The notes under the pieces were generated by a model. It did not search any database, was not told where the DNA came from, and was given only the letters and a program-made list of their open reading frames with translations. From the NCBI RefSeq assembly GCF_003402975.1, contig NZ_QURB01000003.1, positions 62,001 through 126,000 of the forward strand: 64,000 bases of DNA, given 5' to 3'. This DNA comes from Brumimicrobium aurantiacum. GTDB lineage: Bacteria > Bacteroidota > Bacteroidia > Flavobacteriales_D > Crocinitomicaceae. A program made the translations under genes and the position numbers. Of this stretch, positions 43,559 to 51,710 are shown piece after piece (positions within the stretch are counted from its first letter, which is position 1; every line of letters starts with the position of its first letter).

Positions 43559-44314
43559 CTAGTAATTCTTTTCTCGAATGCCTAAAATAATACCTAAGTT
43601 TTTAAGTTTTTCAATGAACCTAGCAGCTTGTGGAACAACAATTTCTTTTAGTGATTGTTTTTCATTTTTCAACATATCATTCATTAATTCATGAAAAGAA
43701 TAATCAGATTCCATCAAAGTAAACGCGATTTGAGTTGTTAAGGCATTAAGTTGAATGTATTGGACTGTTCCATTAGGTTGGCGATAAATCATGTAGAAGA
43801 AATCACCTTTTCGTTCCGAAATATTTGTCTCTTTTAAAGCATGAAGAGGGTAGTTGAGGTGCAGTATTTGTGTATAAGGAGAAAAATAAATGGGGTCATT
43901 TAAAATATCTTTTTGCATTTTAAAATCTCCAAATTCAATATCTTCTGCCGAGTGAACTTCAACTTCAACCCATTCAAATTTTAATAGATCAATAAGGTAG
44001 TTAACCTCAAATTTTTCTGGATATTTTTTTTGAATAGCAAAATCAATCAATTCACCAGGCATAAGAAACAATTGTGGGTTCTTACATTTATGCTCAGTGA
44101 TAAACTCTTCTACCATGAGGTTCCAATTTTCATCAGACAATTGATCTTTTGTGATAGGGAAGGAGTTTTCCAAGGCATCAGTTATGATCGAATTAATTAA
44201 CCTTTTGTAATGTGCCAATCTTTTAGGGCGAACCGCTTGGACATCTTTTAGCTCTTCACCTAAACAATATTTAGCTACATTTTCCTGAATGTTTTTTGTG
44301 TCTTGATTAAGCAT
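43559..44314 (-). CDS. bufC: DUF2063 (HvfC/BufC) partner of MNIO enzyme
   Basis: 251 residues. The N-terminal part has the DUF2063 helical pattern (NVAKYCLGEELKD; LAHYKRLINSIITDALENSFPIT; QLSDENWNLMVEEFI) and the C-terminal half the alpha/beta part ending AARFIEKLKNLGIILGI. In the HvfABC and bufferin systems this protein binds the precursor and presents it to the DUF692 enzyme; it acts in the cytoplasm. It overlaps the bufB gene by 8 bases (translational coupling), and is the last gene of the locus. Symbol used by family similarity. Confidence 0.85.
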   Translation of the reverse strand: MLNQDTKNIQENVAKYCLGEELKDVQAVRPKRLAHYKRLINSIITDALENSFPITKDQLSDENWNLMVEEFITEHKCKNPQLFLMPGELIDFAIQKKYPEKFEVNYLIDLLKFEWVEVEVHSAEDIEFGDFKMQKDILNDPIYFSPYTQILHLNYPLHALKETNISERKGDFFYMIYRQPNGTVQYIQLNALTTQIAFTLMESDYSFHELMNDMLKNEKQSLKEIVVPQAARFIEKLKNLGIILGIREKNY

Positions 44315-45152
44315 ATAATTTCGATTTTATTGATTCATTTCTCCATTGTTTACTTGCAATGTTTTCCAATGTTCTCATTTCATCTTTGATTTCCTCCATT
44401 TCTGGAAAGTTGAAATCTCTTTCTAGTAAAACAGGCACAGGTTTGATTTTAGGTAAAGTCCAATCATATAATTCAAAAACGTCTTCAATGATTGGCATTC
44501 CATGTGTGTCAATAATTAAATCTTCTTCAACTTTTTCATGTCCTGCCATGTGCATGTAGGCAACAGAATCTAGTGGTAAACTATCAATAAATTTTTTCGC
44601 ATCATAATTATGGTTAAATGCATTAACAAAAACATTGTTAATGTCTAGTAATAATTGACAACCAGATTCTTCAACAATTGATTTGATAAACGTTGCCTCG
44701 TCCATTTCTGCAGCAACAGAAGTGTAATAGGATACATTTTCCAAAACAATCGGAATCTCTAAAAAATCTTGAACCTCTTTGATTCTTTGTACGATATGTT
44801 TTATTGCATCTTCACGAAATGGAATTGGTAAAAGGTCGTATAAATGTGCGTTTTCACTTTGACTATAGCTTAAATGTTCAGAGTAAATTTTAATATCATG
44901 TGTTTTGATAAAGTCTTTTATCTTTTTGATAAAACCCCAATTTAATGGGTCAGGACTTCCTATAGAAAGAGATAAGCCATGTGTAGTAATTTGATATTGC
45001 TCTGAAACTTCTCTAAACTTTTTGCCCCAGTAACCTCCCAAACCAATCCAGTTTTCTGGTGCGACTTCAACAAAAGCGGGTTTATCTGCTCCTCTTAAAT
45101 TTAACGTTTCGTCTGCTATATTTTTTCTAAATCCTAATCCTACATGTTTCAT
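44307..45152 (-). CDS. bufB: DUF692/MNIO multinuclear iron oxidative enzyme (BufB-like)
   Basis: 281 residues, the TIM-barrel MNIO family (MbnB, TglH, HvfB, BufB), which oxidise precursor cysteines. All usual metal-site residues are present: H58 (TTHGLSLSIGS), E92-H93 (YSEHLSY), E138 (VLENVSYY), D170 and N172-N173 (LLLDINNVFVN), H201 and H205 (MHMAGH), D215 and H217 (IIDTHG), then VLLERD. It lies 135 bases after the precursor, with a terminator in between, and is coupled to bufC. Enzyme class is secure; the exact chemistry is inferred. Confidence 0.93.
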   Translation of the reverse strand: MKHVGLGFRKNIADETLNLRGADKPAFVEVAPENWIGLGGYWGKKFREVSEQYQITTHGLSLSIGSPDPLNWGFIKKIKDFIKTHDIKIYSEHLSYSQSENAHLYDLLPIPFREDAIKHIVQRIKEVQDFLEIPIVLENVSYYTSVAAEMDEATFIKSIVEESGCQLLLDINNVFVNAFNHNYDAKKFIDSLPLDSVAYMHMAGHEKVEEDLIIDTHGMPIIEDVFELYDWTLPKIKPVPVLLERDFNFPEMEEIKDEMRTLENIASKQWRNESIKSKLYA

Positions 45153-45235
45153 AGTTGGTGTTTTTTGAATGGTTTTAAGTGGATCAATGCTTTATTGACA
45201 TTGTTTAAAAGCATCATTGGAAAATGTTTAGGTGT

Positions 45236-45261
45236 AAAAAGAGGCTGTTGATTACAGCCCC
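45236..45261 (-). terminator. terminator/attenuator between precursor and MNIO genes
   Basis: On the - strand GGGGCTGT pairs with ACAGCCTC (8 bp, one G-U) around a 5-base loop, followed by TCTTTTT. It lies after the precursor stop (45288) and before the MNIO start (45152), so most transcripts should end there and give more precursor than enzyme. Confidence 0.75.
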
Positions 45262-45287
45262 ATTGGTATTGTTATATCAAACTAATA

Positions 45288-45698
45288 TTATTTGCCTGTA
45301 CCACATTTTTGCTCGCTACTTTTACCTTTTTCACCGCATTTTTGTTCTCCAGATTTACCCTTCTCACCACATTTCTGTTCTTTGGCTTTTCCTTTTTCAC
45401 CACACTTTTGCTCTTTAGCTTTACCTTTTTCACCGCATTTCTGCTCTTTGGCTTTACCTTTCTCGCCACATTTTTGTTCTTTAGCCTTTCCTTTTTCTCC
45501 ACATTTTGCTTCGAAATTGATTGCTCCATTGATGGTGTTATTTATTGCATCAGTTGTTAGATTGGTTCTAATTTCGTTTCCAGAACCTAACTGATTTACC
45601 TCGAATAATTCGCTTGCATTCCCATCGAATGAAAAAGAAGTTGCTAAAACTGTTCCTGTAACTAAACCTAGTGTTTTTAAATTTTTACTTGAATTCAT
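45288..45698 (-). CDS. secreted MNIO precursor peptide with seven KCG motifs (HvfA/BufA-like)
   Basis: 136-residue exported precursor. Residues 1-28 are a signal peptide (two lysines, then GLVTGTVLATSFSF, cleavage near N-A-S). A 34-residue spacer starts ELFEVNQLGSG, similar in pattern to the F-x(4)-L-x-S-G stretch after the signal in HvfA-type precursors. Residues 63-136 are six copies of an 11-residue unit E-[AQ]-K-C-G-E-K-G-K-[AS]-[KGS] plus a last EQKCGTGK. The only cysteines are 66, 77, 88, 99, 110, 121 and 132. HvfA uses EGKCG motifs, modified to copper-binding oxazolone-thioamides. The variant motif here is new to me. Confidence 0.88.
   Translation of the reverse strand: MNSSKNLKTLGLVTGTVLATSFSFDGNASELFEVNQLGSGNEIRTNLTTDAINNTINGAINFEAKCGEKGKAKEQKCGEKGKAKEQKCGEKGKAKEQKCGEKGKAKEQKCGEKGKSGEQKCGEKGKSSEQKCGTGK
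45291..45512 (-). repeat. 33-base coding tandem repeat in the precursor gene
   Basis: Six 33-base units and a partial seventh, in frame, coding for the cysteine repeats. Third-codon positions differ between units (Cys TGC or TGT, Gln CAA or CAG) while the peptide stays constant, so the repeat is kept by selection on the protein. Confidence 0.9.
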
Positions 45699-45729
45699 AA
45701 TAATGTATTTGAAATTAATATCTAAAATA

Positions 45730-45762
45730 CATACGATTAGAATTGCGTTTTGGATTTTACAA
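45730..45762 (-). promoter_or_regulatory. candidate ECF-type promoter for the precursor gene
   Basis: On the - strand TTGTAAAA (45755-45762) is followed 19 bases later by CGTATG (45730-45735), like an ECF -35/-10 pair. It lies in the 78-base gap between the anti-sigma gene and the precursor. The same octamer TTGTAAAA also occurs at 47152-47159, just before the sigma factor gene. Confidence 0.3.
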
Positions 45763-45776
45763 AGTGAAAATAATTA

Positions 45777-46592
45777 TTAAACTCCACCATAAACATACAT
45801 CTGTTCCATCGTTGGCGATTCACTACCACCTTTAGGTTCAAGTGTTACAGCATAAGCTTGCGCATTGGCGTAATAATCCATTTCTAATAAATCTTTTTCA
45901 TTGATTGAATTAAAAACACCTAAACTTTTAGGTTTACCATCTACAATTGCCCAAAGTTGATAATCATTGCTTTCTGTAATTTCAGGTAAGTTGTTGACTT
46001 GAAGATAAAGTTGTTCATCTTCTCCGCTAACAAAAATACTCGCCAATGATTGAGGTTGGTTTTCTGTACCTTTCATTGTGATTTTCGAGGTACTTGAATT
46101 TGTTACCAAATTGAATTTTGAATTTATCTTTTCATTTTTAGAAGCTAACTCATCATTTTTTTCAATCAACTCTTTAAGCATACTGTTGTTTGCTGTGATG
46201 TCTCCTTGAAGTTCACTGTTTTCATTATTCAAATATAATCCTGTTCCAATAGAAATAAATAGAGCTACAGAACATGCGGCAGCAATGTATTTAAATCGAT
46301 TCGAAGTAGAATTATTCATCATGACCACTTTTCCTTCATTATTATTAGAGTTGAGATTCTCTTGAGGTATATCTTTTATTTTTGAAAGTATTTCTGACTT
46401 TAATTTTACAGGTGGAGTAGTGGCGTACTTTGACACCATTTGTTCAACACCTTTCTGATGAGCAAATAATTCCTCTTGAAGCTCTGGATATATTTTTGTT
46501 AAACAAGCAACCTCTTGTCTTTCTTGTTCAGAAATATCACCAAGAACAAAACGTTCTAAAATACCAGAAGCAATATATTCTTTTATATCCAT
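45777..46592 (-). CDS. RskA-like anti-sigma factor
   Basis: 271 residues with the two-domain RskA layout. The cytoplasmic N-terminal part (about 1-100; YIASGILERFVLGDISEQERQEV and two lysine-rich helices) should bind the sigma factor. One membrane helix (about 101-121, YIAAACSVALFISIGTGLYL) follows, and then a coiled coil and a periplasmic beta-domain with QLYLQVNNLPEITESNDYQLWAI and MEQMYVYGGV. It overlaps the sigma gene by 10 bases. It would release the sigma factor after a periplasmic signal, which here may be metal-related. Confidence 0.88.
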   Translation of the reverse strand: MDIKEYIASGILERFVLGDISEQERQEVACLTKIYPELQEELFAHQKGVEQMVSKYATTPPVKLKSEILSKIKDIPQENLNSNNNEGKVVMMNNSTSNRFKYIAAACSVALFISIGTGLYLNNENSELQGDITANNSMLKELIEKNDELASKNEKINSKFNLVTNSSTSKITMKGTENQPQSLASIFVSGEDEQLYLQVNNLPEITESNDYQLWAIVDGKPKSLGVFNSINEKDLLEMDYYANAQAYAVTLEPKGGSESPTMEQMYVYGGV

Positions 46593-47134
46593 AACACAAA
46601 TAATTTAAAAATTTCTCTCAATGACGCTATTGCTGTTCTAGACCTTGTCTTAACTGTTCCTAAGGGGATGTTTAATTCATCCGAAGTTTCTTGTTGTGTA
46701 TAGCCTTTAAAATATAAATATTCAATCATTTCTACTTGTTCATCAGGTAAGCCATTGATTAGGTCTTTTAATCCAATTTGGTGAATTGGAATATCCATCT
46801 TGTCATCCTTTAAACTATATACGGAATTTTCACTAGTTTGGATTGAATGTATTTCATGACGCGTTATTTTTCTATAGTTGTCTATAGCCAAATTCCTTGT
46901 TATATTTAACATCCAGGTGTAAAAAGAACCTTTATTTTCGTCGTATTTATTTGCTTTAGACCATATTTTCACAAATGCTTCTTGTAAAATGTCTTGGGCT
47001 AATGCTTCGTCTTTTACAATCTTTAAACATAAACCATAAAGTGCTGGAGAAAAATTATCGTATATATTTTCCAAGGCTTCATGGCTACCGTTCTTAAGTT
47101 GTGTAACGTTTTGTATTATTTCAGTTTCACTCAT
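46583..47134 (-). CDS. ECF RNA polymerase sigma factor
   Basis: 183 residues. Region 2 has LYGLCLKIVKDEALAQDILQEAFVKIWSKANKYDENKGSFYTWMLNITRNLAIDNYRK, and region 4 has EYLYFKGYTQQETSDELNIPLGTVKTRSRTAIASLREIF, a helix-turn-helix. Group IV (ECF) size. Directly followed by its anti-sigma gene. The next downstream gene is the KCG precursor, so it is the obvious candidate regulator of the MNIO locus, although a direct link has to be inferred from gene order. Confidence 0.95.
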   Translation of the reverse strand: MSETEIIQNVTQLKNGSHEALENIYDNFSPALYGLCLKIVKDEALAQDILQEAFVKIWSKANKYDENKGSFYTWMLNITRNLAIDNYRKITRHEIHSIQTSENSVYSLKDDKMDIPIHQIGLKDLINGLPDEQVEMIEYLYFKGYTQQETSDELNIPLGTVKTRSRTAIASLREIFKLFVLWI

Positions 47135-47317
47135 CGATGATAAATGTAGTGTTTTACAATGATTTAAATGTTAAAAAGGAATTTAATTATTGATTGTCGA
47201 CCAATAATTGGGAGGATTATTATTTACAAGTTAAGTCAAGGAGACAACCAAAATAAAAGATAAATTAACTTCTGAGATAAACCAAAATGTCTATAAATCT
47301 AGTTTTTTTGTCTTTGC

Positions 47318-47659
47318 TTAATACCTCAAAATATCATTCAAACATTCCTTAATTTCTTTGAGCTCAGTAGTAGATATTTTCCCCACTTTTTTTATCAATC
47401 TTTCTTTAGACATAGAACGCAAATGAAAAGTCAAAATTTCAGATGGATGACTTAATCCATTTTTTGTATTCGGTTCTAAAACAACATTTCCTTTATAGTT
47501 TTTAATTTTGCTCGTTAAAGGGCAAGTAATGACAACTTCCAAGTGTTCGTTCATTAAATCACCGCTAATCACAACTACTAGTCTTACTCCATTTTGCTCT
47601 CTACCTTTAGTAGGATTAAGATTGGTTAGCCAAATTTCAGCTTGTTTAATCTTTTTCAT
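47318..47659 (-). CDS. MazF/PemK-family endoribonuclease toxin
   Basis: 113 residues in the MazF/PemK fold: KQAEIWLTNLNPTKGREQNGVRLVVVISGD with the conserved G-R-E-Q-x-G-x-R loop, and ITCPLTSKIKNYKGNVVLEP. Such toxins cleave mRNA at short sequences. It overlaps the antitoxin gene by 14 bases; the antitoxin precedes it, the usual order. Likely a stabilising or stress-response module. Its cleavage specificity cannot be told. Confidence 0.92.
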   Translation of the reverse strand: MKKIKQAEIWLTNLNPTKGREQNGVRLVVVISGDLMNEHLEVVITCPLTSKIKNYKGNVVLEPNTKNGLSHPSEILTFHLRSMSKERLIKKVGKISTTELKEIKECLNDILRY

Positions 47660-47894
47660 CCTCTGCGTCTAATTGAGACATATAATCCTCCATGCCCTCC
47701 TCAGCTAAAGTCATTAATTCTTTATCATTCGACATGCGTTTGAAAGATTGGGCGTAAGCGTTTTTGTTTAGCTGATCCAAATAAATAGTTAAGGCTTTTT
47801 CAATTAGCTTGTTTTTGGGCATACCGAGTGATTTAGCCTTTTTTTCAAGAAGCTGAAGCAGGTGGTCAGGAAGTGAGCTTGTAAAAGTTGCCAT
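47646..47894 (-). CDS. ribbon-helix-helix antitoxin partner of MazF
   Basis: 82 residues: a short N-terminal strand-helix-helix (TFTSSLPDHLLQLLEKKAKSLGMPKNKLIEKALTIYL) like RHH/MetJ-type DNA-binding antitoxins, and an acidic C-terminal tail (MEDYMSQLDAEDEKD) that would neutralise the toxin. It is first in the operon and probably represses it through the inverted repeat 47902-47924. Confidence 0.8.
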   Translation of the reverse strand: MATFTSSLPDHLLQLLEKKAKSLGMPKNKLIEKALTIYLDQLNKNAYAQSFKRMSNDKELMTLAEEGMEDYMSQLDAEDEKD

Positions 47895-47901
47895 TATAAA
47901 A

Positions 47902-47924
47902 TATATTTATGAAACGTAAATATA
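47902..47924. promoter_or_regulatory. inverted repeat, candidate antitoxin operator
   Basis: TATATTT and AAATATA (7+7, spacer 9) lie 8-30 bases upstream of the antitoxin start. The position suits autorepression by an RHH antitoxin, but the arms are pure A/T, so chance cannot be excluded. Confidence 0.3.
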
Positions 47925-48212
47925 AATGTTATTTATTATACTTCAATATGTTCTATTGAGTTTTCTTTTAAAAGCCTTGCTTATGATTTGTCGTCGTAAT
48001 TCCTTTCAATTTTTTTATTCGAAGGAATTCAGTATAATACGATCAACTAAATTGTGTCGTTTCTGGCGACATAATCTCTCTAATGTATCAAACTTTCCAA
48101 TAGGTTGTAGTTAAGGAGTTATTGACTTGTGAGACAGCTTTCTTTTTTTCGAACCCTATTCTTTAGTTAAATAATGAATTAGATTAAATCTAGAGCCTTT
48201 TTTATTTCTAGT
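47925..48212. other. intergenic stretch without a recognised gene
   Basis: AT-rich gap between the toxin-antitoxin pair and the YhaN gene. It holds an 8-bp inverted repeat (AATTCCTT at 47999-48006 with AAGGAATT at 48022-48029) and a small TGTCG/CGACA pair at 48055-48071. No protein-like frame was seen. Confidence 0.5.
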
Positions 48213-51200
48213 TTAACCGCGAGTAACAACTTCCAAAAAACGTTCTACTTGTGAAATAGAGATATCTACATTTGATAAATAAGCTTGCAGACGAATTAAA
48301 ATTTCAGAAGAATCTATCGTTTCTCTATCATCAATAATGCCTTGCTCCAAGAAATAATCATTTAGCTCGTCTATAGTATCTCGTCTAAATCGAGGAACTC
48401 CTCCATTCTCTAAGGAATGAATTAAGGCCACTGGATCTCCATCTAATTCTGTTAGCTTATCTGACGTTTTATCAATAAAATTTTCAGAAATAAGTCCAGA
48501 ATCCTGTAAATCTGTTCGGTCAATTAATTGATGACGACCAACGCGATACAATTCTTGGAAACGTGCTAAAACATCAGTAAGCTTTTTAAATTGCTCAAAT
48601 TTTTCGTCATTTAGTCCGTCGATTTTTCCATTGTTTCTGACATAACTTTCCAGTTGTCCCCAATATTTAATCCCTCTTGCTAAAGCTGAGTGTAATAAAT
48701 CAACATCCTGAATTAAATACCACAAATGAAGTTGGTTATTTTCTTGACCTAGTAAATTGAATTTTGGAACAGAAAGTTGTTGTCCGTATGCTTCATAACT
48801 CAAACCATCGGGAAGCGGAACGCTAGAAGTTAATTGGATTTGATTCGCTTCCACTTGATTTGGCGTTGAAAAACGACTTTCATTTTCTTTTTGGTCCAAC
48901 TCGATGATTTTATATTGTAGATTGGATTGACTCAAATGAGCCTGCCATTTTTCTACTTCGTCAGCTTGAGCGGTAAAATAAAACACTTGTCGGCCTTCTC
49001 GGCTAATTTCAATCAACGCATCAATAATTGCTTTGGCTCTTTCGTCATCACTGTTGGCCAATAATTCATCTGCTAAAATGGGTAGTTTAATAGAAGATTC
49101 AACGGTTTCAACATAAGCCAAACGAACAGCAAGTAAAAGTTGAACACGCGTTCCAGTAGATAGTTCAGCGAGTTTAAATGTCCTTTTGGAAACTTCGTCT
49201 TTGGCTTCAAATGTTGTGTTGTCTTTTTCATTTAATCGCAATTCATATCTACCAAGTGTAATTTTATTGAAGATTTCATTTGCACGATTAAATAACTCAG
49301 GACGGTTTTTATTTTGTGTTTCATTTTTTAACTCCTCGATGATCATATCACCGGTTAAGGAAGATAAATTCTCTTCATATAATTGATGAAGTAACACATG
49401 GTTTTCATCTTTTTTAGAAAGTAAATCTTCTAATTCATGCCCTTTTCTTTTCTCTTCTACTTTGGTTTCAATTGTAATGATTTCTGCCTTGATTTTTTCA
49501 AGCTCTTTTGCTTTTTCAGCATTCTGTTCGGCTTTTATCAAAGCTTCTTCCGCATTTATTTCTTCAATTTCTGATTGATGTGTAGCATAAAGCGTGTCAA
49601 GTTTCAATTGATGTTCTGCTTTTGCAACGGCCTCTTTTGCAGAATAAAATTCTTTTCCAATTTGAGTGTACTCTTCCAGTTTTTTGGTCAATTCAAAAAC
49701 TGAATCTTTGTCTTTTTCATCGATTTCAATACGACTGTAAATGTCAGCTAATCGACTTTTTTGCTTTGTGATTTTATCGCTATATTCAACTATCGCTTTT
49801 TGTTTATCTTCAATTATTCTTCTACTTTCTTGACGCGCTTTGAGCACTTTTTTCAGTTGAGAAAAGTTAGCCTTTAATTCGATTAAATCATCGGAAATGT
49901 CAGTGTTTAACTGTGCAAATGTTGGCTTTATTTTCTCTAATTCTTCATTGAAAAGTACATTTGCTTTTTCTATTTTGGCTTCATGAGTTTTAAGTGCTGT
50001 ATTGGCTTCTTGCCAATTTTTAATGTGTGTTAAATACCAATATAAACTACTGAAATCATCATTTGCTATGGTTGGAAATTCTGGAATAGCTCTCAACTTC
50101 TCTTGCCATGCTTGGTGCTCATCGTGAAGTGCATCTAATTTTACTTGAAGCGCTGATAAGCCTTTCTTACATTCGTTTAATTTTTGAGTAATAGTCTCTT
50201 TCTCTTTTCCTTCTTTTAACTGATCAATGAGTTCATCAATTCGAGTAACCACACTGGCTGTTTCCCATTGAGAAGGGGGAGTTAATCCCGATTTTTCAAA
50301 ATCATCTTCTCTGATGTTTAAGGTGTTATTTCCACCTGTACTTTTCTTTTTTTGTAATGTCAAAAAAGCTGCAATAGCAAGGCAAACTACACCAATAACA
50401 CTGCCAATCCAACCGATAAATGGTGTAGTGAATGAAGCAAGTAAACCAAAAAACAGAATCCACATGGCAGTGTTATTCGATTTTTCGGTGTTGAGCGTAG
50501 GCTCTTTTAACCATTCTCCAAGTGTTTTAATTCCAAGAGAAATAGTGTCGGTTGAAGTACTCGAACCATTAGTTTGTTGAATTTTTTCTTCTAAAAAGTC
50601 TACTTCTGATTCCAAAACTTTTTTTCTTCCGAGAACCTGATGGGCATCACGTAAAAGCTTGTCCAAGTTACCGATGTTTTCAATGGAAATAGAATTCCAT
50701 GCGTTAGCAATCGGGTTTTGAAGTTCAGTTTTAAAACCAATAGCTTCGAGTGCTGCTTTTTCTTTGGTTTTTTCTTGAAGAATCAATTGGTTTAAATCAG
50801 CAATCTGCCGCTTAATGTTCTCTAATTTTTCAATGCGAGCGTCTACTTCTTCAATGGTTTGACTGGTGATTTCTACATTAGAAATGTTTAATGCTTTAAT
50901 TGTATTTTGTTGCTGCTCAATTTCAGTATTTGCTTTTTGAATAGCTTCCTCATTCTGCTGTATTTCCTCTTCGTATTGTTGAATTAATTCATGCTCATTT
51001 CCTTTCAATTTAGTAATCGCCGAAGGATACTCTTTGATTTTGTTATGTAGCAGTTCTTGTTCGCGTTTTAAAAGTTGAAAATCTGCTACTTTTTTATAAA
51101 ATTCGAAACCTTGTTGAGCAAGATTCGCTTCTTCTTTTTTACGTCTTAATTCGTTTATTTGTGTTTCTTCTTGCTTTAAGCTCCTTTGTTCATCACGTTT

Positions 51201-51710
51201 TGATTGATATTCTTTTTCGGCGGATTTATAATTTTTATATGCTGTTGCTCCTAAAGTCTGAATTCTATTTGAATAATTTAATGAAGAATGCGCTGCCTGT
51301 AAATCAAATCCACCAATTGATTGTTTTGCGATTTCTCTAGCCAATTCATTTTCGTTTCCATCAACAAAATTGTGCAAAGCCAACAAATACCGATGATGAC
51401 CTTCTTGCGCTGGAAGGCCTTTCAATTGTTCGTTAATTCCGTTTCGCTCTGTGCTAATTCGACCAGAATCAATATCAATTTCCCAATTGTCATTTTCGAT
51501 CTTTACATTTCCGTGTAGACTTAATCCTTTGGTGTTTTTATGCCAAATTAATTCTTGAATCGCGCGTGCGGTGGAGCTTTTACCGGATGCGTTTGGCCCT
51601 GTGATAATATTCACATTTGGAGCCAAATTCTTCATTTTAGCCAAACCTGAAACTAAACCAGGTGACTTGCGAATGGAAAGCTCTTCTATTACGTAAGGTG
51701 ATTTTTTCAT
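48213..51710 (-). CDS. YhaN-like SMC-family AAA ATPase with membrane segment and C-terminal extension
   Basis: 1165 residues. Walker A is GPNASGKSST (K44). Long coiled coils (about 150-620) include two hydrophobic segments at about 405-450 (WILFFGLLASFTTPFIGWIGSVIGVVCLAIAAFL) where SbcC has a zinc hook; this is typical of YhaN. The ATPase C-half has LAELSTGTRVQLLLAVRLAYVE (signature) and LPILADELLANSDDERA (Walker B). A further roughly 230 residues follow the ATPase, rich in helices (LHLWYLIQDVDLLHSALARGIKYWGQL). Overlaps the nuclease gene by 4 bases. Confidence 0.88.
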   Translation of the reverse strand: MKKSPYVIEELSIRKSPGLVSGLAKMKNLAPNVNIITGPNASGKSSTARAIQELIWHKNTKGLSLHGNVKIENDNWEIDIDSGRISTERNGINEQLKGLPAQEGHHRYLLALHNFVDGNENELAREIAKQSIGGFDLQAAHSSLNYSNRIQTLGATAYKNYKSAEKEYQSKRDEQRSLKQEETQINELRRKKEEANLAQQGFEFYKKVADFQLLKREQELLHNKIKEYPSAITKLKGNEHELIQQYEEEIQQNEEAIQKANTEIEQQQNTIKALNISNVEITSQTIEEVDARIEKLENIKRQIADLNQLILQEKTKEKAALEAIGFKTELQNPIANAWNSISIENIGNLDKLLRDAHQVLGRKKVLESEVDFLEEKIQQTNGSSTSTDTISLGIKTLGEWLKEPTLNTEKSNNTAMWILFFGLLASFTTPFIGWIGSVIGVVCLAIAAFLTLQKKKSTGGNNTLNIREDDFEKSGLTPPSQWETASVVTRIDELIDQLKEGKEKETITQKLNECKKGLSALQVKLDALHDEHQAWQEKLRAIPEFPTIANDDFSSLYWYLTHIKNWQEANTALKTHEAKIEKANVLFNEELEKIKPTFAQLNTDISDDLIELKANFSQLKKVLKARQESRRIIEDKQKAIVEYSDKITKQKSRLADIYSRIEIDEKDKDSVFELTKKLEEYTQIGKEFYSAKEAVAKAEHQLKLDTLYATHQSEIEEINAEEALIKAEQNAEKAKELEKIKAEIITIETKVEEKRKGHELEDLLSKKDENHVLLHQLYEENLSSLTGDMIIEELKNETQNKNRPELFNRANEIFNKITLGRYELRLNEKDNTTFEAKDEVSKRTFKLAELSTGTRVQLLLAVRLAYVETVESSIKLPILADELLANSDDERAKAIIDALIEISREGRQVFYFTAQADEVEKWQAHLSQSNLQYKIIELDQKENESRFSTPNQVEANQIQLTSSVPLPDGLSYEAYGQQLSVPKFNLLGQENNQLHLWYLIQDVDLLHSALARGIKYWGQLESYVRNNGKIDGLNDEKFEQFKKLTDVLARFQELYRVGRHQLIDRTDLQDSGLISENFIDKTSDKLTELDGDPVALIHSLENGGVPRFRRDTIDELNDYFLEQGIIDDRETIDSSEILIRLQAYLSNVDISISQVERFLEVVTRG

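Noticed and set aside
45291-45512. Regular 33-base repeat as a possible CRISPR array or minisatellite
   Set aside because: The units run directly into one another with no spacers, stay in frame with the precursor gene, and code for the KCG peptide repeat. The differences between units are mostly in third codon positions.
45292-45594. Long open frames on the + strand opposite the precursor (PHFCS-type and FTFF-type repeats)
   Set aside because: They arise mechanically from the in-frame repeat on the other strand; there is no start context, and the - strand frame has a signal peptide and proper gene neighbours.
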